A stretch of 64,000 nucleotides of DNA from contig NW_024589872.1 of assembly GCF_018446385.1 (NCBI RefSeq), positions 99,444-163,443 on the forward strand. Reading direction: 5' to 3'. Position numbers and translations under genes: made by a program. The stretch comes from Zingiber officinale (lineage: Eukaryota; Streptophyta; Magnoliopsida; Zingiberales; Zingiberaceae). Position 1 is the stretch's first letter; each line of letters starts with the position of its first letter. A model generated the notes under the pieces. The model was given only the letters and a program-made list of their open reading frames with translations. It searched no databases and was not told where the DNA came from. Shown here piece after piece: positions 21,482 through 33,148 of this stretch.

Positions 21482-22708
21482 TGTTGGTGCGGGGAGCATC
21501 CGACGATCGAACCTGAGTTTTGATAATGGCAAAGGATTCAAAGTTAAGGTTTGTGGTGATCTAACGTGTTGAATAAGTGTTTTAGGAAAGTCCTAGCTGC
21601 GGTTAGGCAAAGGGAAAATCCTAAGGGGTGGTAACCTTAGGTCCTAGGGGGCGGTAACCCTAGGTGAGGGAAAACCCTAAGGGGTGGTAACCTTAGGTCC
21701 TAGGGGGCGGTAATCCTAGGTGGAGGAAAACCCTAAGGGGCGGCAACCTTAGGTCCTAGGGGGCGGTAACCCTAGGTGGAGGAAAACCCTAAGGGGTGGC
21801 AACCTTAGGTCTTAGGGGGTGGTAACCCTAGGTGGAGAAAAACCCTAGGGGGCGGTAACCCTAGGTCCTAGGGGGCGGTAACCCTAGGCGGAAAGTCCAG
21901 TTGGTCAGGAAGACCGGACTGGCATCAGGTAATCTCTCCTGAGGGGAGTAGGTGAGGACGCATTCCCCGTAGAGGGAACAGTAGGCGTCGGGTCGACCTA
22001 GGGTTTCTGGTTGGAAATCCGAAGTCAGACTCGGACTGTCAGTTCTTCTTTACTATGATTTATCAGATTCTAACACTGTCTTGCAGGGTATTTGTTCGGA
22101 CTAACCTTGTTTTGCAGGAGAGGAACCTGCTGGAAAAAGGTGGTCCGGGCGCCCGGAGGTCCAGGCGCCTGGAACAGGTCCGGGCGCCCGAGACCAAGTT
22201 TTATCCCTGCCGCAACTTCGCCACGTGGAGCATCCTGGTTGGTTGACCACGTCACACTCCAGGCGCCCGGAAGGGATCCAGGCGCCCGGAATGCCATATA
22301 AAAAGAGGGTCGAGGGAGCAGCTAAAAGAACAACGAATTCTAAGCTTTCTTCTGTGAAGTGCTGCCAACGAGACGACCTTGAAGTGCTACTACTCGACGT
22401 CGACAACCCGAAGCTCAGGCTCTTCGATCTTTTGTTGTCGGTATCAGTTTACTTATTGCATTAATTGTAATTCAAATTGTAATCTTTCCGATATTATAGT
22501 TGTTGCCCACTGAAAGCGGTCAAGGACCGTGGGCCTTCGAGTAGGAGTCGCCAGAGGCTCCGAACGAAGTAAAACATCTGCGTCGTTCTGTGCTTGCTTT
22601 ACTTTTTCCGCTGCGTTACTTAATTCTTACGATTATGATATTTCGAAAAACGAAATAGCCACGAGCGCTATTCACCCCCCCCCCCTCTCTAGCGCTTTCG
22701 ATCCATCA
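21482..22708 (+). repeat. Solo LTR with CAATG target site duplication
   Basis: Begins TGTTGGTGCGGGGAGC and ends TCGATCCATCA. CAATG precedes it (21477-21481) and follows it (22709-22713). No internal region is present, so it is a solo LTR of 1227 bp. It holds five 56-bp repeats (21600-21895), GC palindromes GGGCGCCCGG and CAGGCGCC (22145-22290), a CATATAAAAAG TATA box (22294-22304) and a C-rich tail shortly before the end. Confidence 0.9.
21600..21895 (+). repeat. 56-bp tandem repeats made of two 28-bp halves
   Basis: CCTTAGGTCCTAGGGGG-type landmarks recur at 21635, 21691, 21747, 21803 and 21859, exactly 56 bp apart. Each unit has a CCTAAGGGG...CCTTAGG half and a CCTAGGGGG...CCCTAGG half, so each half is itself a small inverted repeat. 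Confidence 0.88.
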
Positions 22709-23415
22709 CAATGAGCCCAGTAAAAGGTAGCTGAGTGGAACCCTACATTATGGGCCGACTGGGCATGTGTCTCCCGACAGGCAATGGAATGAGTCAAGCG
22801 AAGGCGCATGTAGATGAACGAAGCGCTATTCCGGTCGGGCAAGAACATACTATCAAGATTCGTCGTCGCAGGGAAGAATAACCGAGCAGAGGAGTACTTG
22901 GCTGAACAACTATCCCGCTTGGCCGATCGACGGGAACGCTGACGTGTATTTGGATATGCTTTTGGGAGATGGCATCGATGACATGTGGCACGGTCTATAG
23001 GTGGATCATATGACGGATAAATCGGAGAACGTGCCCACTGTCAATTGGAGAACATGTCCATGATCACGTGTTTCATGACTAATTGGAAAATGTATCCACG
23101 ACCAATAGGAGAACGTGCCCAGGTCTCAAAATGCGCGCATGTTGTCCACCAGAACATTATATAAAGGAGGTCCGTACATATAGGCAAGGATACATATTTT
23201 TTTACTGTTTACACTCGCACTACTGTTTTGTCTTCTTCTTTCTTTTATCGGTGGCTAACTTGAGCGTCGGAGAGCCAACGCTGGGGACCCCTTCCCTGGC
23301 CCAACACTAACGTTTCTTATGATTACATATCAGTGCACGGTCTACTTCCAATCAACGCAGCAGTCACATCTCTAGTTTTCCGTCTCCACGATTTTCGATC
23401 AAGATCCTCTAAGAT

Positions 23416-23634
23416 TGACCCGATCGAATCACTAAATCAAATTAAATTAGTATTAGGATTATTAAAATAATTCTGTTATAATTATTAGAATAATTTTAAA
23501 AATAATTTTATTATTTATTAATTGATAAATTAATCAAATATTTTTTAAATATTATATATTATACTATACGTAGGATAAATATCAATCAATAATTTGTTTT
23601 ATTATTTATTTTGTATCATCTAATTAATTTAACA
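23416..23634 (+). repeat. 3' LTR of element B
   Basis: Begins TGACCCGATC and ends TTTAACA. It aligns with 17229-17451 along its whole length with small indels. Confidence 0.7.
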
Positions 23635-26470
23635 CAACTAATCAAATATTATTTTTAAAAACATGATATCCATACCCCTATTCATTCATGTCCATTTTAT
23701 AATACTGTAACTTTCATTTTCATTCTTAGCAAAGAAACCAACGACGCTTAATTTATCAGTACTAATCTCTCATGCATGCATGTTGCTGAAGAATTAATAA
23801 GAAAACTGGATTATTATTGATACCCAATCAGAAATCTACTGTATGAATCAATCGCGAGTTTTATATTCACTATTTTGATACTTTTTTGAAAGAATTTTTT
23901 TTTACTGTTTGATTATTTTTTCTATTCGCCTGGATAGATCTTTTACTTCTCTAATCTATTGATGACCGCTTCTCTCGTTAATGGGCCGGATGAATTGATA
24001 AAACGTGAGGACTGAGGAGATTTGTATCCCTGTGTACTCACGTGTAATATTAAGTCTATCTTCGTGTATTTATTCACATCATCGATAAATGTACAACAAT
24101 AACAACCAGCTATAATAATTTCTTTCATTCACATTTCTAACATTACCTTCTGCAGCTGATACCGATAGAAGTCCTGATTCCCCATCAGGCATCAACAACT
24201 TTTCATTTGAAAAGTAGTGTACGTTTCTCTCTATATATATTTTGTTTGAAACAGTGGCTGAACTTACCCAAACTATTTAATGCTGATCGAAGCTAGGAAT
24301 AATCGATGCAGAAAGACATCACCACCTCCACTGTGCAAATTGCATGCCTTCAGAACTTGAAGTCCTTTTCTGGGTTGCCTCAATTATTCAGTATGCCCTC
24401 CACCTTTCTTTTATCAAGTCAAAAGGTACGTAGCTAGCTTTATTCTCCTGTCCGATTAGAATCGAATCAAATTTTGAAAGATGTATTTTTACAGGTTTCG
24501 ATCTTGAAATAGACATTCTGATTCTAAATGCTCGTGACGAATTGTGTTCTCTCCTTCAGGCCCGTAGCCAATAATAATATAACTGGAAAAAGAACAAATC
24601 TTGGTGGCCTAGCTAACTCTAGGCTAAGGAAGAACAAAGGAATAAACTTTTTTTTATTATTTCGGTCATCAATTTGCCCACGCAGAAAGAATAAAAGAAT
24701 AATTTCTCCTTACAAATTATATTATCCAGAGAAAAGTTCAAAAGAAGTGAAAAACTCATAGATTAAATAATTATAAAGATCATAATTTATAAAATCGTGA
24801 TCCTACTTAGAATTAATTTAGGATTAAAATTAGATTGATCAAGATCGGATCATAGAATCGTAGGATCCTATTAACAACCTCTAAAATTTTATCATACATA
24901 ATTAATAATTAGAAAAAATACTTAAAAATTATTTACATATAAATAGATAATTAATTTTACATATTACACTCAACTCCTCACATTATATTAGTATATGTAC
25001 AAATTTAAATTAACTAATAATTTAATTACCATTTTCGTACAGTAATAATATTTATATTTTCATATCATCAAATGAAAGAATATAAAATTTTTATGAACAC
25101 AATAATAATAACATATTCAAGCTCAAAAATATTTCCTTGATTTATAAGATGATTTAATTTAATGGCTAACAAAGCACTAACGTACATAATAGAAGCTATT
25201 GAATCCTTTGATTAATGCCGGAAATAATCTTCTAAAAACTGATTGATGACACATAATACTAGACAATAGGCATCAAAAAATTCATCATTTTGAGGAAAAG
25301 AAATGACAGAATATTATTGATAAAAAACTAACTCAAAAATAATTAAATATATATTTAAATAATTTAAAATCCTAACAAGATGAAAAAAAGATAACAAAAA
25401 AAGATAAAATCTTATGAGCCTTCGAAAAAGGATTTAAATGATATTTTTGGATTTAAAATAAGGTGGTTAAGGATAAACTTTGAAATTTATTAAAGATTTC
25501 TGAATGAATTTTTTGATTTGATATATTATAGGTCTCGTGGTTTAATCCGAGTCAAAAGTTATGACCTCTCAAAGCTTCCACCGATTCTGCTCCAATCTTA
25601 TTACGATCCTACTAATTTTGTTCTGATCCTACTGATTCTATCAATCCTGCTCCGATCCTACTGCAAAAATTAAATCCGCAATCCTGGATCAATTTGTGCT
25701 TCTGAATCGTAGGATCGTACAAGATTGCGATTTTACAAACATGGATGGAGATAGTTCATTTTGTCCATTGCTTTCAGTGACTTGTTTAGCACATATATTG
25801 CCCTAGGGTGTAGCACAAATGGTGGACGTATGACATCTCTGACATAATAGTCAGATGGTCAATTCTCAGAAATTGATGATCTATGATTTATTCCACCATA
25901 TACTTATGATCTGTGTATTTATATTTACCTCTCTCCATATCTATGAGATTGACATTAGAGGGCAGCTAAGATAGTAAATTTATTTTTTTTGAAGCACATA
26001 TATTTGAATAATTAAATTAATCGATATTTTGCATAAGAAAATTTAATTTCATAGAAATTTTATTCAATATTTTGCTTCAGGACCGTATGACAATAATCAG
26101 AATAAGATATTTACAATTTAAAAGGAAAAAGAATTAAAGAAAAAAATATTTTAATTTTTTGGGTTAAAATAATTTAATAGATAAATGCAAGACGAAACGG
26201 TAATTGGTGGCTGGTTTAGTGGTAACGCACGGAGAAATAAAAATAATATTTTAAATAAAGAAACGAGTTAATAAAATATCGACACGTGTGCGGCTTACAG
26301 TTGATATGCGTATTTCTCACGCCCAATGGACCCCAGGTCACGATCGTTACGTGACTCCAGAACGAATCGACCGTCCGGCGAACCGACTGCCATTAAACCG
26401 CCTATCGACAATATACGCTACGATCTGGATCGGACGGAGAAGTTGTTCGATGAGGTGAGGGACCGACGAC
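23635..26470. other. AT-rich spacer upstream of eIF1
   Basis: No gene is supported. Frames here are short and unlike known families. 25540-25740 is slightly repetitive (TCCGATCCTACTG words). 26280-26295 contains ACACGTGTGC, a G-box-like ACGTG element about 200 bp before the probable TATA box of the eIF1 gene. Confidence 0.45.
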
Positions 26471-26478
26471 CTGCCCTC

Positions 26479-26586
26479 TATATTAGAACACGGCGGAGGT
26501 GGCCAAGGCAAACGCAAGCATCCTCCCAGATTTCTCCCTCTCCTCGCGTCTCACCCTCTGCGTTTCTCTCTCTCGCGCGCGCCAAG
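26479..26586 (+). promoter_or_regulatory. Core promoter and first non-coding exon of the eIF1 gene
   Basis: TATATTA (26479-26485) precedes a pyrimidine-rich leader (CTCCCAGATTTCTCCCTCTC...). The leader ends CCAAG at 26586 followed by a GTAAAA donor. The acceptor TTGTTGCAG ends at 28299. This makes a 1.7-kb intron in the 5' untranslated region, as known for plant eIF1 (GOS2-type) genes. The transcription start is inferred. Confidence 0.55.
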
Positions 26587-28370
26587 GTAAAATTGTTCTT
26601 CTATTTTCCTTTCTCGTGTAGATTTTTGTTGTTGTTGTCGTAATTGGTTGGTTGTTGCTTTCTTGGAATGGCTGGTGGTGAGGATTCTTGATTGGTTCTA
26701 AGGTATTGATTGCAAAAGACTCGACCTTTGAGGTTGTGCTGGTTATTCGGTTTGGATGTCCGGCGGATTTTAGGTATGTAGGTTTGCAAAGGCGTCAATA
26801 AGGTGATGATTAGATAATTGGAGCAAATCTACGGTCATTGGTCACGGCTGTCTCGACGTTGATGTATGATATTTTTTTCCCCTGCATGCTCGAGCGAACG
26901 GATTGTTATGTTGGTCTTGACTATGTATCTGAGTAGTCACCTTCTTATTTTTTCTAGCAGTCTCCTATTTCTTCGTTTTTTGGATGAAGTCAATCTTCTT
27001 TCGTTGTTTTTAAGCTATCTTATTAAAGATTATATTTAAAAATCTGTATTTTTAAAGGAATAGCTTATATTTGAATGTCCAAGTGCAAGCTATCTCAGAT
27101 TAGTGTAACAAAAATCAAATAATTGTGTTTCTTCATAATCCATTATTTGTGATCGTCGCCCAAAAGCTTGATTTATACCAATTATTTGGAATCAATTTTC
27201 TTTTTCTTTCCCGTTTGTCTTGTATTGTGCTAACACATGGAATTGATTTTCTTCTTCTATTTCCTGCACGGAGCTCATCGGTTCCTTTTATGATTTTCTC
27301 TTGTCAATTTAATAATGCAGAATTTGACATTTGTTTCCTTCTGATGTTAAAAATCTGGCCTCTTTGCATAAATAAGATTTTTCGTTATCATATATAAGAA
27401 GATCCTCTACTATACAAACGAAGTATTTTGGCTTCAAGTTATTTCTAGAGTCATTTTCAGAAATATTATGGTAGCCTTCTCTGATATAAATCCCTTAGCT
27501 TGTACAACTCTAATATTCCATTATGAAAATAACCACCTTTTATCAGTTGAAGCAATAAACATAAAGGAATGATAATCATTGATATGCACGACGAATATGA
27601 TTTATAGTTTTATAGATATAAGCAGTGTACACTTAACTAAATATTTTATGAGGATTTGATAGTAGTAAGCAAAGTGCTCGGAATTTGTGGCTAAAATTGG
27701 CTCTCAGATCAGCAATATCAAAAGGTTCATATGACTACATTGAGATGCACCTAGAAGACTTGCCTTGTTGTTTTCTGCTTGGTTACTTGGCTTCTTTAGT
27801 TTCTGGATTTATTTTGGGAAGAATTTACTATTAGCGTTTTGTAACTTATTTCGTACAAATGTAATGTAATAGAACTATAAAAATTGCCTTCAGCACAAAT
27901 ACATTTGTTTTAATCTCTAATTTTTTTTCTATAATTGAAGAGATGACATGAGAAAAAATAATCCTGTAGTTAATGCTGGATGCTGAGTCCAGTTTCTTTT
28001 CATGTGTATCAGCAAGCTACAGTTTGTCATATGGGCCTTATTGTAGCTGATGTTCCTGCAAAACATACCATATTCATTAGTTAATCCAAGATATCGCTAA
28101 TCTATGATTGTTTTTTTGCTTATGTAGCTCAACAACAATCTGTCTAGTCGATGCTTAAAGTATGAGATATAATTACAAGACATGCATTAATGTCTCAAAC
28201 CATCTCTAAAATTGATATATTGGTATTGCTTTATATCATTTTCATGTGATTGAAATTAGTAAAGGAAACTATGCTGACCCCTGATTGCTTGTGTTGCAGC
28301 TTGCAGAACATTGTGAGGAGCTAGTCAAGGAAGTTTGTCCGGCCCACCCCAAAGTCAAGAGCCAACTTTC

Positions 28371-30351
28371 ATGTCAGATCTCAACGTACAGATTCCAACT
28401 GCCTTTGGTATGTTGAACATAGACTACTTTCCAGACAACGATATATTTTTTGATAGTTTAGGCTAGTGGTTATTTCTATTTTTTTTCCTTTTTAGTCCTA
28501 TCTCTAATCCTTTGGATGAACTCAGAAAACGTGTTTGCTTCTGGCATCATGTTTATGATGCTTATCTACTAGGTCCTAGTTTATATCAACGAGTTTTTAA
28601 ATATTATTTGCCTTGGTATAGTTGTAATCTGAAAGAGACAAATCGGTCTCATAAATAACATGCTCTATCATTGTCTATTAGATAACAAAATGCTATTATT
28701 TGGCATTTGTCTAGAGTGAATAACAATAGGAACATCACCTTCAAATAGTTTGGTATATATTTTGACCACCTTCAAATGGTTTGGTATATTTTTTAACCTG
28801 CTAACAGGATTTCTCATGATTCTTTTATGCCATTCAGTTAATAGTTATGGCATGTATGAACTAAAAAATGAGAGTATCTGAATGGTGTTGGTGATTCTGT
28901 TACCATTGGCTGTCAGATGGGTAGTCTAACACTGTCTCCTTTTATTTCTTTGATGAGTTTTCTCCTTATCTGCAATAATTTTTTTAACAATCCAACAAAA
29001 ATAATTTTTTCTGTCTCTCGGACTTTTAGTGTGGCAGTGCACTGCAATATCACCCTCAAATGCTCAACTGCCACCAATCCTGATCCTCCAGCAGTGTAAT
29101 GGTTGAGTTAATCTAGGCAACATATCTATCTTTTCTGTTTATACGAGAGAGGATTTATAAATCAGTGTTTCACTTATACTCCTGGTAATTAATTTTTTAT
29201 TCAAATCTTACTAATTTTGAATTAGATGGTCGACTAGAATTTGTTTATAATGTTGTGCGTGCTAATTGCTGAAGTGTAGGCAGAATAAATTTGAAGGTTG
29301 AAATGTTGAGAGAAATTTTATAAATTGAAGTTTTAAATAAGTAGAACTAAATATAGGTTATGAAATATAATTCATTTAACAATAAAAGAAGTAAGCATAA
29401 AGTTAACCATAAAATTCATGTAAGTTGAAAGAGCTGGAATTGAAGGTCAGTTGAACAGAGAGGCAGAGAGCTAAAGAAATTTACTTGACAATCAAAAAGG
29501 TTAGATGGAGAACAAAGAAAATTCAATTTAAAACAACTTAAAGGGGCTATCTTGATATGGGAGTTCGGTTTGTTTGTTGAATTAAGGAATTTATAATTAA
29601 ATTTTAAATGACTTATAGGATTTTTCGATCCTATTATCTGAGCCCATGGACTCTCATTTGATCAACGTTTTCGATGAAGTCTGGCATTATGACTTGTTAT
29701 TTCTTAATAGACATGCATGATAAAAGAAAAGGACAATAGATGGATAACTTTCCTTTTCATGGGAATAACATCTAGTTCACGAATCAGAATTTGATCAGTC
29801 CCAGCTGTAGTTATTCTATAGTTAAACTAATTCCCCTAAAACTTCAACAGATCCATTTGCTGAGGCAAATGCTGACGACTCTGGTACCGGAACTAAGGAG
29901 TATGTGCATGTACGCATCCAGCAGCGTAACGGAAGAAAGAGCTTGACTACTGTGCAGGGTCTAAGGAAAGAGTTCAACTACCACAAGATTCTTAAAGATC
30001 TGAAGAAAGAATTCTGCTGCAATGGTACCGTCGTCCAGGATCCTGAACTAGGCCAGGTATTATTCCTTGAAACCACCACGGTACTAATTCATTTTCATTT
30101 TTCTGACTTCAACCAGATGGTAATTAAAATCCGTGCGATAATCTTGCAGGTTATTCAGCTGCAAGGCGATCAGCGTAAGAATGTCTCGAACTTTTTAATT
30201 CAGGTAATGCTTGGAATAAAATTCTCTCAGTAACTGATCGTGGTCTGTCTATTGATGAGTAATTTACGCCTGGTGCTCTTGTGCCTTCTCTGTGATCTTG
30301 ATCCAGGCTGGTATAGTGAAGAAAGAACGCATCAAGATTCACGGTTTCTGA
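28371..30351 (+). CDS. Translation initiation factor eIF1 (SUI1), 113 aa, four coding exons
   Basis: eIF1 binds the 40S ribosomal subunit and enforces AUG selection during scanning. Coding exons are 28371-28407, 29851-30056, 30150-30203 and 30307-30351. Together they give 342 bp, or 113 residues plus stop, the normal plant length. The product starts MSDLNVQIPTAFDPFAEAN and continues with YVHVRIQQRNGRKSLTTVQG and LKDLKKEFCCNGTVVQD. It ends with IQLQGDQRKNV and FLIQAGIVKKERIKIHGF, all hallmarks of SUI1 proteins. All junctions are GT-AG. A further 71 bp of leader (28300-28370) precedes the ATG, behind a long 5' UTR intron. Identity is very secure. Confidence 0.97.
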
Positions 30352-32447
30352 AGACTATATGCATGCGTCTGCAAGTCGTGTGAAAGTATATATCTTTTGT
30401 GTATTCGTTATATAAAGAGTGCAGGTGACCATATAAAGAAGCTTGTGAAGGGTAACCAGTAGCCCTCCTTTGTTTAATTTCTACTGCCCGATGCGACTTG
30501 CTGGTTGCGTCCGTGTGTCCTGTGACCTTAACTTATTATGGATATATAGGCCATCACATGAAACCCCATTTAGTATCTATCGTGCCTGATCTGCATTCTT
30601 ATTTTGTCCCATTGTAGATTGTGTGAGACAGAATTCTGTGTGGATTTTTTTTTTGTTTTTTTTTGTTTTTTTGTTAAAGAGATATCAGACAATCCGGGAG
30701 GTTTTAATTAATTAATTAATTAAACAGTATTAAAACATCTAATTTATGCAGGTAAATATTATAATTATTCAGTCGATCACTTAAGCAATAACTAATAAAA
30801 TTAAGTCGAATTCTCAACCAATTGCGAATCATAACCTAATTGCGGATTCTAACGTAATTGCCATATGTAAATCGATGTTAAATTTTAACACAGCGTTTAA
30901 TTGAATATTTTTAAAGGTTTAGATGTATTTAACAAAGCATCTAAACGTGCAATTTATTTGTTATTTAACTGGCCATTTAGTAGGATTTCAGTTTATTTGC
31001 TCACTATTTTAATATCGGTAAAGTAGAAAAAAAATGTATAATTATAATCATAACTTTGCATGTAGTCCCTAATTATAAAAAAATTTATTTTCATTTACAT
31101 GTAAAGTATTATTTGTTTCAATTCTCATGTAAATATTGTTATCTAAATTGTCTCTCAGATTTTTTTTAGTATAAAAAGTTTTAAAATGAGTATATTTCTA
31201 GTTAAATTCAGCACTTTACATTAAAATCCAGTACTTTATGCTAGAATCGAGTATATTTTTTGTTAAAATTAACCCTCATATTTTTTCGTATACATAGTCT
31301 AAAAATAAGTATAATTCCTATTAAATTCAGCACATTAAACTAGAATTGAGTATATTTTCTATTAAATTGAGCACGACTTTTTTCCTTCTTAATATAATTC
31401 CTTATAAATTCAACATTTACTATTTTAAAAAAATTAGTATATGTTTTATCGAGTATCATTTAAAGAAAATCTAGTATATTTTCTATCCAATTGAGGTGAA
31501 AAAAGAATCTAATCAATTTGATAGAAAATATACTAGATTCTAATTTAATGTACTGAATTTAAGAGGATTTATATTGATTTTTAGATTTTTATATCTAAAA
31601 GTACGATGGATAATTAAGTAAATATATTTGATTAGGAAATGGAAATAAATTTTTTTATAAATGTGTACTGTATGCAAAAATTTATTTGTACAGCAGAGAC
31701 TGTATGTATTTTTTTTTTTATAAATAATGCATTTTAACTATTAATTGATGTTGTTTGTCCGTTTCGAAATTAGCTATACGATGCGACCTTCAATTCCTCC
31801 ACGCAGCATCTGAGTCACCAAACCTCGAACAGCTAAAAACTATATTTGACAATTTACCAACAAAGAATAATAGTATCTACTCAGCGGTGTGTAAGCATTC
31901 ATGGGTAGACTATCTTCGAATATACAACTTTGATATATTCCAAAATGTCATTTAATAAACTCATTTAAGCTGACAATTGAGTTTTTAGTAATAGATTAGG
32001 CACGATCCTAACGACATCACCATCTTTGTTCTGTGATATGGGAATACAGAAACTTAGATTGTTTTTAAAATTTATTTAAACGAAAATAATGTTTCCTTTT
32101 CTTTCAAAAATGCCCTCTCCAGCTTATTTTTAGCAAATTCAAATTATAAAAGGCTTATATTTTTATAAATTATTTCCCCATTATCAATTTCGAAAATCTA
32201 TTGCGCCAATCAACAAGTGTCTCACTTGCCCACGTCTCTTCCATCCATTAGTCGTCCATCTAATCAAACTTTGAGCTGTCATTGGCGGAAAAAACCAACA
32301 GCACATTTTAAATTTCACTTGAATTCCACATGGGCCAATAGGAAATTTACAAGAAAAAACAACATTAATTGAGTTTATCACCTCACTTTTTTTTTTACGA
32401 AGAAAGACCAAAAAAAACACGAAAAGGTTAACTTAAACCTGATCGAG
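30352..32447. other. 3' flank and AT-rich spacer between eIF1 and S40
   Basis: After the eIF1 3' untranslated region the sequence is AT-rich with TTAATTAATTAATTAA at about 30707. A foldback repeat (31150-31615) is listed separately. No reading frame resembling a known protein was found. 32200-32440 would be the 3' flank of the minus-strand S40 gene. Confidence 0.5.
31150..31615. repeat. AT-rich foldback element with three copies of one motif
   Basis: A segment of about 100 bp reads roughly AAATTCAGCACATTAAAC then TAGAATTGAGTATATTTTC. It occurs twice directly (about 31165-31275 and 31290-31375) and once inverted (about 31510-31600). The inverted copy pairs with either direct copy, and the outer ends also look complementary. 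This resembles a non-autonomous foldback or MITE-like element. Its exact ends and target duplication are not resolved. Confidence 0.6.
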
Positions 32448-33032
32448 TCAACCAAAGAAACCGGTCTGTCTCCAGACCGCGTCGCGTACACGTCTCATAT
32501 CCCGGCCCTTGAGCGTCCGGCCGACGCCCTCCAAAACCGATGTTGCCGCGCTCCGCCGCCGCGCCCGCGCCAGGTACTCGTGCGGCGGGATCCACTCACC
32601 GTCCCCGGAATATTCCTCCTCCTCCTCCTCTTCATCGGCTTTCCTTTCTGCCGGAGAACCAGATTGGAGCCAACTCGGCCAGACCGGCACGTCCATGGGC
32701 GCCGACGCCGCTGCCCGATGCCCCTCGCGCTGTTGAGATGGGTTTGCCGCCGTAGGAGAAGTTCCCATGCGGGCGTCCTCCAAGGCGAGGGTTAGCCCGC
32801 CGACGTACCGCCTGCCCAAGCTTCCGCGGCGGTTCCGTCCCATTCTCCGGGCCGGAGCACGGCTTCCATCGTCAGCATCAGCGTCGGAATATTCGATGTG
32901 ATCCCCAGAAGCATCCTGTAATTCAGGCCACACGTCGCTCTCTTCGAGTTCGGGAATGCCTTCCGTGACGTCGCCGGAAAGCGCCGGCGCGGCGAGAATC
33001 CTCGCCGCTCCCTGTACCCTTCCCTTAGACAT
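32448..33032 (-). CDS. S40-type senescence regulator (DUF584), 194 aa
   Basis: Single-exon gene on the minus strand. The C-terminal S40 signature is textbook: WIPPHEYLARARRRSAA, then SVLEGVGRTLKGRDMRRV and RDAVWRQTGFFG at the end. The N-terminal half has a YVGGLTLALED segment and a Glu run encoded by a GAG/CTC repeat (about 32608-32632), as in the paralogue at 14660. The ATG at 33032 (MSKGRVQGAARI) is chosen. The frame stays open to an ATG at 33143, but that ATG overlaps the TATA box (33142-33148) and cannot be in the transcript if that box is used. The gene is very GC-rich. It probably acts in the nucleus in senescence or stress responses, by family. Confidence 0.9.
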   Translation of the reverse strand: MSKGRVQGAARILAAPALSGDVTEGIPELEESDVWPELQDASGDHIEYSDADADDGSRAPARRMGRNRRGSLGRRYVGGLTLALEDARMGTSPTAANPSQQREGHRAAASAPMDVPVWPSWLQSGSPAERKADEEEEEEEYSGDGEWIPPHEYLARARRRSAATSVLEGVGRTLKGRDMRRVRDAVWRQTGFFG

Positions 33033-33141
33033 GCTATATCCCTCCCTCCGGAGGCTGAAGAAAGCTCCTCTACAGGCGGTGAGTTCGGTGTGCAGAGGCG
33101 GAGAAGCACACGGCAGCCGGAGTGAGCCGGCGGCGCCGCCC

Positions 33142-33148
33142 ATTTATA
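33142..33148 (-). promoter_or_regulatory. TATA box of the minus-strand S40 gene
   Basis: TATAAAT on the minus strand (context CTCTATAAATGGGC), 110 bp before the chosen ATG. It decides the start codon, because the more upstream in-frame ATG overlaps it. Confidence 0.65.

Larger units (their letters stand above)
21373..23335 (+). mobile_element. GC-rich LTR-derived insert carrying a nested solo LTR
   Basis: Base composition changes sharply here. The outer sequence (21373-21481 continuing at 22714-23335) reads like a Gypsy LTR with a transcribed end: TTATATAAAGGAGG (about 23157) then AACTTGAGCGTCGGAGAGCC (23260-23279) and GGGGACCCCTTCCCTGGCCC. The same string type occurs in the LTRs near 52.45 and 57.6 kb. 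The outer LTR's ends were not resolved. A different LTR (21482-22708) is inserted in it. Confidence 0.6.
17229..23634 (+). mobile_element. Copia LTR retrotransposon B, heavily decayed, with nested insertions
   Basis: Short LTRs flank a decayed Copia pol. Left LTR 17229-17451 and right LTR 23416-23634 share AATCACTAAAT, TTATTTATTAATTGAT and TTAAATATTATATATTATAC. A TATCAGAGCC primer-site remnant follows the left LTR (17455-17464). Protease, integrase, RT and RNase H regions appear in Copia order from 17.9 to 21.35 kb. A SINE (19801-20004) and a 2-kb GC-rich LTR-derived insert (about 21373-23335) interrupt it. No target duplication was found. Confidence 0.8.

Noticed and set aside
27125-27397. 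90-residue frame within the eIF1 leader intron
   Set aside because: AT-rich intron sequence with no domain; the splice structure of eIF1 explains the region.
32184-32420. 78-residue minus-strand frame downstream of the S40 gene
   Set aside because: Lies in the probable 3' flank, with no similarity recognised.
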